Shown: positions 1-8,602 of the stretch, piece after piece | Numbering within the stretch: the stretch's first letter is position 1 | Layout: each line of letters begins with the position of its first letter | From: Alloascoidea africana | Lineage: Eukaryota > Ascomycota > Alloascoideomycetes > Alloascoideales > Alloascoideaceae | DNA: 33,100 nucleotides | Assembly: GCA_030581615.1 (NCBI GenBank) | Contig: JAKTTT010000106.1 | Coordinates: forward strand, 1-33,100 | Direction of reading: 5' to 3' | Notes under the pieces: model-generated | The model's database searches: none | The model's input: only the letters and a program-made list of their open reading frames with translations | Told to the model about the DNA's origin: nothing | Made by a program: the position numbers and the translations under genes

Positions 1-36
1 AGAAAGAGAAACTGATCACGATCTCTTTTAGAGCAT

Positions 37-44
37 CGCTACCA
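37..44 (-). other. Primer-binding-site-like octamer (initiator tRNA-Met type)
   Basis: The minus strand reads TGGTAGCG, which pairs with the last eight bases of yeast initiator tRNA-Met (ending CGCTACCA). Ty1, Ty2 and Ty3 use this tRNA as primer and have such a site just after the 5' LTR. It begins two bases after the proposed LTR end, as expected for a primer-binding site. The match stops after eight bases, so chance is possible. Confidence 0.4.
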
Positions 45-46
45 TA

Positions 47-465
47 TGTGAGAGAACAGAACCTCTGTTCTGAACTCTCAAGTTTATGGCTCAAAAGATT
101 GTCATTAAGTAGCTTAAGAAGAAGAAAACTAAATATACAAACAAAGTTCTATTTATACTATTTGACTTCAGTCTCATTATTACACCATTCTTGAATATAC
201 TGAGCCTTTTGTTCATAAGAATCATAATTCTTACAGATTTTTTAAAATTATGGTTAGTTTTAAAAGTCGTAACAAACAGAATGCTGTAACAGTTAACAGT
301 TGTATTGATGACAAGAGTAATCCTCGTCCTTATTTCTCGTTTGATTCTGCCCTCCTTGATTTCTTTGTCAAAACTAGATTTTGGAACCTTTTTAATGCTT
401 TTGGTTACCTGTTCTATAAACACTGCAACTTCGAATGTGCTAATTTCTACGATTGGCATTTCACA
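47..465 (-). mobile_element. Putative LTR of an LTR retrotransposon (5' LTR, minus orientation)
   Basis: Read on the minus strand, this stretch opens with TGTGA (465-461) and closes with TCACA (51-47), a 5-bp inverted terminal repeat of the TG...CA kind. It holds a TATAAATA box (minus strand, 157-150) about 100 bp before the end, where LTR promoters usually sit. An 8-bp stem with a 3-nt loop (AGAACAGA ACC TCTGTTCT, 53-71) lies near its 3' end. Two bases further on is a primer-binding-site-like octamer. The other boundary is uncertain: TGTTAACTG starting at 298 would give a shorter LTR of about 250 bp. The internal region would lie left of the window, so neither completeness nor a target-site duplication can be judged. 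Family (Ty1/copia or Ty3/gypsy) is not determinable here. Confidence 0.4.
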
Positions 466-2239
466 TATCTCCTCCATTTGCACAGTCAAACGCTCTCAAT
501 GATCATCTTAAGATCATTTGTATTTCCTCGCAAAACTGGTTCACTTTATTGAGTCGATAGTAATGTCTGTTTTTTTCCTGCCGTTGATACGTTTGACGAA
601 GACGAAATTGTGTTCATCTACATCTTTCTGATTTTTGTTGATGCCATAGACTTACAAATGAAACTTACATCTAGTTCTGCAAAGAATTCTCTCATTTTTA
701 TCTGAAAATGCTTAACTACAAGGGAGATATTCAGTAAACAGGTTTAGCATTATTCTCGAGGTCAAGCATTCCAGAACTTTTAAAATCCAGGGTTGGAAAG
801 TTAACAATTGGGAGAATATCAGCCTTTCTTCCTCCTTTCTCAAACTTGTAGCCAGACTAATCAGTTCTTGAAAAGATGCCAACAACGTTCAGATTCAGAT
901 AAATCTGTTTAATGACATTACCAGCAGTGTACCTATTTCCCTAGCTTTAACTAAATCCCTGGATTTAAACTTTAAGAGGCCAGATACACAAGGTAAAACT
1001 AGGCATTACGGAAAGCTCTAAGATTTGGCCAGATGACAACTTGGAAAGGGGGATGTGGCCTGACGAGTTAAGAATTCACATGCTGGCCGCAGATGTAAGG
1101 AAATGGTAATGGGTAAGGGAAGAAAGCTGAGAGAGAAAAAAGTGGCGTTTTCAGAAATTCAGATTGGTGGTGGCTTTTAATGATCTAGAGCCTTATAATC
1201 TGGGAATGAAGTTTGGTTATATTACAGCTTTTTAGAAAATATGATGGCTAATAGTTTCATTAATATTTTGGAAAAGAAGGTGCTAGGTTTCCCAATGAAA
1301 AAAAGGAAGGAAACAGGAAATCTCAACCAGTAAGATAACGACCTCCATAACACCACGAAAAAGATACAAGAACAATTCAAATCAACAGATTTAAAATGTG
1401 GCAAGGGCCATCTCAATTTCCAGATTTAATTCCAATTGGAAATCGTTTTCTATTTCAAAAGCGAAAACTTATTGGCTATTCAGAACCATCTTCTGCAATC
1501 ATTGGACCCCAAAAAAGAATTGTCCACATTTGAAAAGCACTGTCCGTATCTCTTTGTTAGCACTTAATTGAGAACGTGCCAAAGATAATTGATAACAAAT
1601 TATAGGAAATTTTGAATTATACTGGTTACTGAAGAGTTTAATATATAGGATTTCATACGTCTTGTGACAGACATGGTCATATCCTATTTACTTTTACTCA
1701 CCTAAAAGTACCCTATTTCCTATTATTATGCTCTTAATCCTCATAGAACATCATTCAAGAAGCCCCTATCTTTTTGAATGATCATCATGAACAATCTATC
1801 GATAACACAAGTAGAATTACTTAAATAGTGTATTCATTCCTTCGATAGAAGAACAAGAAATCATATCCATACTTTCTTACGATTAAACCTTTTGCTGACT
1901 TAATGTTCGCGTTCAACCACTTTAAACAACTGGCAACACGCTACACGTCTTTTGTTCCGAAGCACAATGAACACTACCCCCAAAACTAATCCGACTTTGC
2001 ACAAATCACCATTGAACACCAAAAGAATTCCAATTTTTATTGCGGCATAATCTTTTATCGATAGGCTATTATTCGACTTAAAACGAATTCTTGGCTATAG
2101 AAATATAGAGGTGCTGGTTGTTCAAGAAAAAAATGCATGAACATTTTGCGGTCCACCATACCATCTTGCTCAGTTTTGGAAGACACTGTATTAGTCTAAC
2201 TTGACATTTGCTGTATTTTAACACTTCCACCTCTCCAAA
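466..2239. other. Gene-poor stretch, no gene recognised
   Basis: About 1.8 kb without a convincing gene on either strand. Open frames are short, mostly lack ATG starts and match nothing I know. It may include decayed insertion material next to the proposed LTR, but no second LTR or coding relic was identified. The right end forms the promoter of the F-box gene. Confidence 0.5.
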
Positions 2240-2245
2240 CACGTG
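2240..2245. promoter_or_regulatory. CACGTG palindrome upstream of F-box gene
   Basis: A CACGTG E-box core ends 171 bp before the ATG at 2416. Cbf1, Pho4 and Tye7-type bHLH factors bind this core in yeasts. It is one of four such sites in the window, all at similar distances from start codons. Confidence 0.4.
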
Positions 2246-2415
2246 AATGGCGTTGCCAGAAAGAGAGAGATGACTCGAAGTGTTGGGCTGTCTATGGGTC
2301 AACCAGGGAGGAGAATAAATAGAGCAGTGAGAAGATTTTAACCAGACACGGCAGTTTGAAACCAAGATTTAAACAAGTAGGACAAGTGGTAACACATCTT
2401 ACAGACCGTTGCTCA

Positions 2416-3936
2416 ATGCTGTCAGTTCAAGCTCCCAAATCACAAGTAACAGATATCAATGATCTGCCAGATGAAATACTGACACAGATCTTTGGTTATC
2501 TGGATCCAAGCTTGTTCCACCAAGCGGTTTCTGTTTGCAGAAAGTGGAATAGAATCTTTCATAACGATGCTATTTGGGAAAAGTTTTTTGTTTACGATTT
2601 TGGCACCAAGTCTTCTCCAAGCGCCTTGAAAAGTAAAAGCTGGAGAGAGGAATACCGCTACAGAAAGCTTTGTCTTCGAAATTGGAGTAAAGGGCAATTC
2701 ACTACACACACGCTTATCGATAATGATGGATTTATTGACAACTTCGAAGCTGACTTTAAAAATAATCGTTTGCTGGCATTCTCCAGGTTTACTGGTAGAG
2801 TTGATGTTTTTGACCTACATAGGAAAAAGATTTCTGTAAGTATGCAATTTGAATACTATAATGGTCCCGCTGTCTTTTCACCTGATGCCCTTGCACTTGA
2901 AGTTGAAGATGCCTCAATTAAGACAGTGTTATTTTCTCGAGACAAATCCACAAGTTATCATTGTGGCTCGCTTGCACTACCAGTAGAGTGGTTTACGGCT
3001 CTATGTCTGAACAAGCAAGATATCCACAACAACAAAACTTCGCTTTATACTGGAGACTCGAGCGGTAAGATACAAGCTTGGGATATAGAACACGGCAAAA
3101 TGCTTGCGGAGTGGCAATTGGGTCCAGACGCGGATGCTATCTGGGATATTTTTGCAGACTTTAAGGGCTCCATCGTGGCTAGAGATAAGTCAGGAAATGT
3201 GTATTACAAAACTCCAGAGAGTGAAGACTTCATATTAGCAATCTCCGGATGGTTTTGGAGATACTTTCCCATTACTTCAATTAGAGATTTCATCTTCAAG
3301 GTCGACTTTGCTGCAGGATATTGTGTAATAGGGAGGGGCAATGAGATTATTCGGTATGATATGAACCAAAGCCAAGATGGGGTTCCAAAATGGCCTTCAC
3401 AGACTCTAAAGCTTGACGTCGCTCTTGGTAAAAAGAATAAGCAGCGCATTTTCGATAGTTCAATTGATGAGACATCACTACTGACATACGACAAATCACT
3501 TGTTGGTGGAGGTGCATGTTTGGCAACTGTGCTGGTTGGCACAGGCGATATTGTCATATTTGACATCCGTCAGCACTCAAATGACGAATGGCTGAAGCCG
3601 ACAGCCATCATCCGAAATCCTATTTCGGAGGCAGATATATCAGGTTGGGCTTACGAACCAAATAATGAGCCCTTGAACATATCCACCATTGTAAACAACA
3701 CTCTGGTTGTTTTAGTAGGTCTTCGTGGAAAGAATGGTGGGAGCATAGTTGTATATGATGCCTTGACTGGCATAAGAAAGCTTCTGCTCCGGACAAAAAA
3801 TCCCCAAAGTGGTACTTCCATTAAGATGCATTGGCCCGAAGCTATCATACTGGACGACAATCCGGAGTCGTGTGCCGGAGCAGTTGTTCTAGGTGGTTAT
3901 ACTGTACAATACTTTTTTAGTATGGGCCTTGTATAG
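2416..3936 (+). CDS. F-box protein with WD/propeller-like C-terminus
   Basis: Single-exon gene of 506 residues. Residues about 14-60 form an F-box (INDLPDEILTQIFGYLDP, then VCRKWNRIF and a tryptophan), the segment that binds Skp1 in SCF ubiquitin ligases. The rest looks like a degenerate beta-propeller: for example residues 211-227 read YTGDSSGKIQAWDIEHG, a typical WD-repeat edge. By family logic it would be a substrate receptor, but its substrate cannot be told. I do not recognise a Saccharomyces orthologue; Cdc4 and Met30 have longer N-termini and clear WD40 repeats. The frame stays open 60 nt upstream but only through a TTG, so the ATG just before the F-box was chosen. It faces the AVT gene tail to tail. 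A second, unrelated-looking F-box gene lies at 28693. Confidence 0.8.
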   Translation: MLSVQAPKSQVTDINDLPDEILTQIFGYLDPSLFHQAVSVCRKWNRIFHNDAIWEKFFVYDFGTKSSPSALKSKSWREEYRYRKLCLRNWSKGQFTTHTLIDNDGFIDNFEADFKNNRLLAFSRFTGRVDVFDLHRKKISVSMQFEYYNGPAVFSPDALALEVEDASIKTVLFSRDKSTSYHCGSLALPVEWFTALCLNKQDIHNNKTSLYTGDSSGKIQAWDIEHGKMLAEWQLGPDADAIWDIFADFKGSIVARDKSGNVYYKTPESEDFILAISGWFWRYFPITSIRDFIFKVDFAAGYCVIGRGNEIIRYDMNQSQDGVPKWPSQTLKLDVALGKKNKQRIFDSSIDETSLLTYDKSLVGGGACLATVLVGTGDIVIFDIRQHSNDEWLKPTAIIRNPISEADISGWAYEPNNEPLNISTIVNNTLVVLVGLRGKNGGSIVVYDALTGIRKLLLRTKNPQSGTSIKMHWPEAIILDDNPESCAGAVVLGGYTVQYFFSMGLV

Positions 3937-4937
3937 CCCATCTGCTCCCCCTAAGTAAAGAAATCAGCAATTCTAGGTACAAGCCTCCACGAACCGTTAC
4001 ACGTCCGACCACTGCTGAAACATTAAATCCCATTCATTCTTCGTTTCCAGCATGTATTGCTTGTTGAAGCCTGTGAAAACTCCCCCGGAATAACATCACT
4101 TGCAAGAAGTAAAATTTGAAGAAGTCAGATCTTTAAGAAGATTCGCTTTTCTTTGACCTATAACTGTTCATGAAACTTTCCGCAAAAGATATGCTTTGAT
4201 GCCCTCCATAATATCTTACCTGTGAAAGATTCCTCTCATAGTAATCAAAAATCCCTCCTTTTCTTTAATGATAATAGCTCGTCAGCGAGAGTGTTGTCTG
4301 ATAATCCTTCTCCTGAGAGAGGGAACACTCAGGAACCAACTGATTGAACTACTTTGCAGAGTTTGATCTAGTGAGAATAGAAAATCAGACAGCAGTATCA
4401 ATGTATAACTACACACCACTTTAACTATTGGAAGTGTTTCAAAACTATTCAGTTACATTTTATATGTAGAATGATACAGAAATGGTCTTTAATCAGGCCT
4501 GGCATGAAAGCTCTTATCAAGAACAGAAGCCAACTATGTTTTTTGCGATGTGACTATTGACAAGGAAGAATCGACAGAAATAGAAAAAACTTTTAAGGCT
4601 AGGGCTGAATGCCTCATATAAAGAATGAACTAATCAAACATGACAATAAAGTGCTGTTGCAAGAATCATGACATTTAGGGTCGAGGTCATTTCAATTAGC
4701 CTACTTTGAGATTCGCTGTCGAGGAGTAATTCAATAACTTTTAGACAAGAGTAGGAAAGGGTTGATTGCTCGATTTGTAATCGTCAATCAAAATTGTCCG
4801 GGACGACCCTAAAAAAAATCAACAGATAGGCAGCAGACGATCAAACGTTATAGTTGAGGTATATTCATGATAAAATTGTTTATAACAAAGAAAGCAACGA
4901 TCTATGCTTAAATTTCCGAAACCTTTTAGATAAACCT
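3937..4937. other. Convergent intergenic region, nothing recognised
   Basis: About 1 kb between the 3' ends of the F-box gene and the AVT gene. It is AT-rich and has only short frames without family resemblance. It must carry both 3' untranslated regions; no RNA gene or repeat was seen. Confidence 0.5.
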
Positions 4938-6311
4938 CTAATGAGAGACATGAAGAAAAATAGTTGCGCTCAAACACACAAACATGACTACAAACCCCCA
5001 GATTCCCAACATTGCGGCGCCATATCTGCATATTTTTTGCTCAAAAGACAAGTTCTGTCGACCGGAAGCAGAGTGTTCAGTTCCTATTAGCTTGTAACCA
5101 AAGTATCCCGGCAATATGAAGGAGATGGCCGTTGAGCCAGTAGAGCCTACTATCGCTAAAACTTTCTCCAACGACGTCACCATTATTGCCACTGCATAGC
5201 TGCAAACAACAATAGTTGTGGTAATCGCGATAAATCTGTTTGTAGGTAACGTGATAACATCCTCGTCTTCATCATCATCATCATCATCTTCCACGTTTGA
5301 AGGTATCAGTGGCGAGTTTTCAGATGGCGGACGGGAACTTCTCTCTTGATCACGGGCGCTTTTGCTCCTTCTTTGATACCAATGTATTATATGGTTTATC
5401 GAATGTCTGCTCGGGTGACATTGTAAAGGAAACGAGAGCACGACCAGTATTACTATAGCGATGCGACCAATTGTTGTAGATATAGACAAGTGATAGAGAC
5501 TTATGATGTTCCCCGTAATGTTGTCCCCAAACGTTAGATAGCCAGTTACTCCAACCGTGATGTATATTGAACAGGCGGTGAATAGCGAAATTTGTAAAAA
5601 CTTGATAATATTCTTTTCTGATTTGTCTTTCAACTCATTCACGAAGGTGAACATATTCTGGTGGCAAGTATAGGCAAAGACAAAAATGGGAAACGCTGCC
5701 AACATTGCTGCTGAAGATTCAGGAGTCCATATTCTTACGTCACCTTTCAAATCTTCGGTATCGTTACGAAAGAAATGCACAAGAACAATAACTGCGAGGT
5801 AACCTACAGAACCCAACGCAACAAGAGAAGAGTACTTGAGAGAGTCCATCTTTCTCAGGAAAGACAACGGTGCCGCAACGAAAAACATAAAAACTGTGAT
5901 CCAAAACCTTCGATTGTAGAAAATGTCAGGATGGTTTTCAAACAGTTTTAACGGTATTGATTGAGATATCTGTGGCATAAGATCGCCAATAATGACCAGA
6001 TAAGATACGCCCACGCCAAAGCATTTTACGACTATAGCGCCATCGAAAACTACTGCCATCGAAGGGTTTGTTTTCTGAGAGAGGGTAAAGAAAGAGGCAT
6101 GTCCATCTCGGACATACTTGGAGCATTTGCCTTGCAAGTAGAGTCCAAATCCAGATGACAGCATTGAAAAGACAATGACAAATACCCCAAGGACTATCCC
6201 GTAAGCTCTGAGGGCAAACGGCATGGCGAGCATGCCTGCGCCCATGATTGTGTTGAGCAGATTAATAGAGCTCGAAAGAGCCGTAGCCTGGCCATTATGA
6301 ACCGCGACCAT
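4938..6311 (-). CDS. AVT6: Vacuolar amino-acid exporter, AVT5/AVT6 type
   Basis: Encodes 457 residues, close to the Saccharomyces Avt6 (about 448) and Avt5 (about 459), members of the amino acid/auxin permease family. These export amino acids, Asp and Glu for Avt6, from the vacuole to the cytosol with protons. The N-terminal motif LLNTIMGAGMLAMPFALRAYG, CFGVGVSYLVIIGDLMPQI near residues 97-115, GYLTFGDNITGNII near 257-270 and SFILPGYFGYKLIGTEH near the C-terminus are hallmark Avt5/6 segments. About eleven membrane segments are visible. The loop before the last helices holds an acidic dileucine motif (ENSPLI, 331-336), the kind used for AP-3 sorting to the vacuole and also present in Avt6 as I recall it. 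A run of Asp/Glu (341-351) encoded by a GAT repeat follows. Avt5 versus Avt6 cannot be separated here. Confidence 0.85.
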   Translation of the reverse strand: MVAVHNGQATALSSSINLLNTIMGAGMLAMPFALRAYGIVLGVFVIVFSMLSSGFGLYLQGKCSKYVRDGHASFFTLSQKTNPSMAVVFDGAIVVKCFGVGVSYLVIIGDLMPQISQSIPLKLFENHPDIFYNRRFWITVFMFFVAAPLSFLRKMDSLKYSSLVALGSVGYLAVIVLVHFFRNDTEDLKGDVRIWTPESSAAMLAAFPIFVFAYTCHQNMFTFVNELKDKSEKNIIKFLQISLFTACSIYITVGVTGYLTFGDNITGNIISLYHLSISTTIGRIAIVILVVLSFPLQCHPSRHSINHIIHWYQRRSKSARDQERSSRPPSENSPLIPSNVEDDDDDDEDEDVITLPTNRFIAITTTIVVCSYAVAIMVTSLEKVLAIVGSTGSTAISFILPGYFGYKLIGTEHSASGRQNLSFEQKICRYGAAMLGIWGFVVMFVCLSATIFLHVSH

Positions 6312-6437
6312 GGTGAAGACAGAGTGCTAGTGGAACAGGAAGCTGTGCGTCCAAGGCTGGAGGTGGAGGAGAAGCGGGAAAGAGTCAAAAAGATGGGGTT
6401 CGAGGATCTAGCGAGATAACGCTAAAAGAGGTATCAG

Positions 6438-6443
6438 CACGTG
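6438..6443. promoter_or_regulatory. CACGTG palindrome upstream of AVT gene
   Basis: CACGTG followed by AC, matching the GTCACGTG form of a Cbf1-type site on the minus strand. It lies 127 bp upstream of the AVT start codon at 6311, followed by an AT-rich ATTAATATAAT segment. Confidence 0.45.
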
Positions 6444-7028
6444 ACATTAATATAATGTGTCATTGGTTAGTCAGCAGCTCGGATCCGGTGTCGGCGGAAA
6501 CGGCGATTCGGCGACAGGCAGCATTCGGAGCATATGGATTGTGCGATTGTGCCCAGCTGGACAAGAACGAGATAATGCAAGGCAATCAGGTTTTCTTTTT
6601 TTTCTTACAGGAGCCCCACCATGCTCGGATCGGAAGTTTCGGGCTTCGGGGCTGGCTAGATAGGGAAACTGTGAGAGCCCAAAACGGGCCGCGGCGTGTG
6701 CATCTCGGATAAGTTGAAAGTCTTTTTGTCCTCAAGAAAAGGCTCATTTCCCCGTGTTTCCACATTTTCGGAAAGGGTTTTCTCAATTTCTATTTCCTAT
6801 TTATGGGCCCTGCCCCCCTTTTTGCTCTTCAAGTGCAATTCTAGCTAATTGAAACCGAAAACCAGCTTTCCAATCTCAGTTACATCTTCCTCTTGAATAA
6901 CTTTAAAAACCATATCATCTCTCAATTTAAACTGCTTGCCTAAAACTTCGCTCATCTCCCTGCAGGTCGTTCATTAAGCACCCGTACATATCGACAAAAC
7001 AAAAACACCAAAAGAAAATAGCCAAAGG

Positions 7029-7193
7029 ATGGTTCTAGAGTATATAAAGCGTTTGTATTTTATCTACTGGATCCATCTCCCAATATACCTTTGTGAGGGT
7101 TGGGAAGCTGTCGCTGTTCGTGAGTATTCAAGCATTAACAAGAAAATGAAGATGGTCATTTTACAGGTGGTCTGTGTTCATCTACCAGACTGA
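7029..7193 (+). CDS. Possible small membrane-protein ORF, unrecognised
   Basis: An ATG after an A-rich leader-like run (AAAACACCAAAAGAAAATAG) opens a 54-codon frame. Its N-terminus (LYFIYWIHLPIYLC) is hydrophobic enough for one membrane segment. Inside it sits a possible intron, GTGAGT at 7120 to TTACAG at 7166 with ATTAACA before the acceptor; splicing would change the C-terminus and end at 7201 (41 residues). A TATATAAA box overlaps the frame at 7041, so this stretch may instead be the promoter of something downstream. It does not match Yos1, Ost4 or TMEM97-like small proteins convincingly. Coding status is doubtful. Confidence 0.2.
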   Translation: MVLEYIKRLYFIYWIHLPIYLCEGWEAVAVREYSSINKKMKMVILQVVCVHLPD

Positions 7194-7483
7194 AGAAATA
7201 AGCGCTTGAAATGTCAACGCATTTACTAACCTCACGAAAACAAACAATGAAACAAAAATCGATAAACGTTGTGTCTGGTTGGCGTGAAATATCTTTTGCA
7301 TTTTTAAAGAAGATTCGTTCGGAGTAATTTTGTGTAAACACTGATGCTCCAACAATCAAATACTTGTTATCTCTTTGACAAGATTTCAAATCGAAATAGG
7401 CGTATAATCTCAATCTACACACATAACCAGAACAATGCTATATCGAGATTTTGTTGTTTGTTTATTCAAAATTAGAATCCTTT

Positions 7484-7669
7484 ATGGCTGCATTCATCCT
7501 ATTGTTGGCCATAGGTCTATACTCTTGCTTTCCCTGTTTTGTACGACACGTCTTTGGGAAAGCGTACTATTATATTTCAGGACGGAACCTTGGACAGGAC
7601 AGCTTTGAAATCATGGACGCTATAGTCACGAAAACAACCGGCGTGCTACTCTATAATACGACTCTGTGA
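7484..7669 (+). CDS. Possible small ORF with N-terminal hydrophobic helix
   Basis: A 61-codon ATG frame. The N-terminal AAFILLLAIGLYSCF could be a signal peptide or membrane anchor; the rest (YYYISGRNLGQDSFEIMDAI) is soluble-looking. It lies 436 bp after a TATATAAA box and might be the last exon of a spliced gene. No family is recognised and the frame may be chance. Confidence 0.15.
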   Translation: MAAFILLLAIGLYSCFPCFVRHVFGKAYYYISGRNLGQDSFEIMDAIVTKTTGVLLYNTTL

Positions 7670-8602
7670 TAAGTCTCCTGTGTACTAGACCAGAAGACAA
7701 CAGTGATTTACAAAACTAGTTGATTTAACGTTTCTTTTTTTTCCACATGTTAGTTCTCCCAATGTCTCAATCCTTATTTTTTTCTGCTTCTGTTTTTGTT
7801 TTTACTTGGAGTTAGGTGTGCAAGAGAAAACGGTCTGAGCCAAGCTACCCCAGGAAACAATTGGTTTTCGCCTATAATTAAGGTTTGTCTTAGACTAACT
7901 GCTTTCGCTCACCATTGAAATGGATTTAATGAACATAATTTAATTGGTCCTAGCGTTTAGTATCTCTTTGTAAATCTTTCTTTATTTTTTCCCACTGCTT
8001 CCAATAATTAACTCTTCTCTGTTTTGCCCGCGGTGGATAAGCCGGTAGAGAAAAGTGACTCCGAGGGAGTTACGCCTTGTGCTTTTATGCCTACGTTTCT
8101 GCCTGCTACCTCTACCAGTAGCTAACGCGACCATGTGTGGCCAAGAAACTACAAGTACTTGAAGAGCAATATAGCATTCCGAACCCTCTCAAAGTTCCTC
8201 GTTTGATCAAAAGAGGCTGTCAAGCCCAGCCTTGGCCAATGCCTTTCTGCTAACCTCACGATTTGTTTCCGCAATCAGCATATGACATCGGCAACGGGCT
8301 CGGATCAGCAGTTCCCGAGAGAAAAACGAAGTTGTGATAAATGACTACGCAAGATGACTTGGAAACTTTACACTGGTTCTATGCAGCTGCTCTCCCGGGT
8401 TTAGGTTGCAGTTGCGTTTTTCAGGGGTTTTCATCGATAACCGTTCCTGGGTATCACAGACCCAAGAGTAGTAGTAATGGAAAGAAAATGCACTTGGTGA
8501 CAAATGCTGTTCCAACACAGCAATTTTAAAATGCGCTAATAATAATAATTGCATAAAACAAAATGCTATGGGTGGTTAAAGTAACAAAAGCAGTAAAAGC
8601 CA

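Larger units (their letters stand above)
6312..8602. other. Long intergenic region upstream of AVT gene
   Basis: About 2.3 kb with no recognised gene. The left 150 bp are the AVT promoter. A TATATAAA box lies at 7041-7048. Short frames at 7029-7193 and 7484-7669 begin with ATG and encode hydrophobic stretches, but match no family I know. An unusual-looking GC-richer patch near 8030-8110 was inspected as a possible structured RNA without success. The right end is the 3' flank of the INN1-like gene. Confidence 0.5.

Noticed and set aside
978-1109. A plus-strand stretch with protein-like composition (WPDDNLERGMWPDELRI)
   Set aside because: No ATG and no family that I recognise; too short to call a gene or relic.
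2356-2415. Upstream extension of the F-box frame by 20 codons
   Set aside because: It needs a TTG start; the ATG at 2416 directly precedes the F-box.
8303-8316. A 14-base match to U6 snRNA (GATCAGCAGTTCCC)
   Set aside because: The flanks lack the ACAGAGA box and the rest of U6, so it is chance or an unrelated element.
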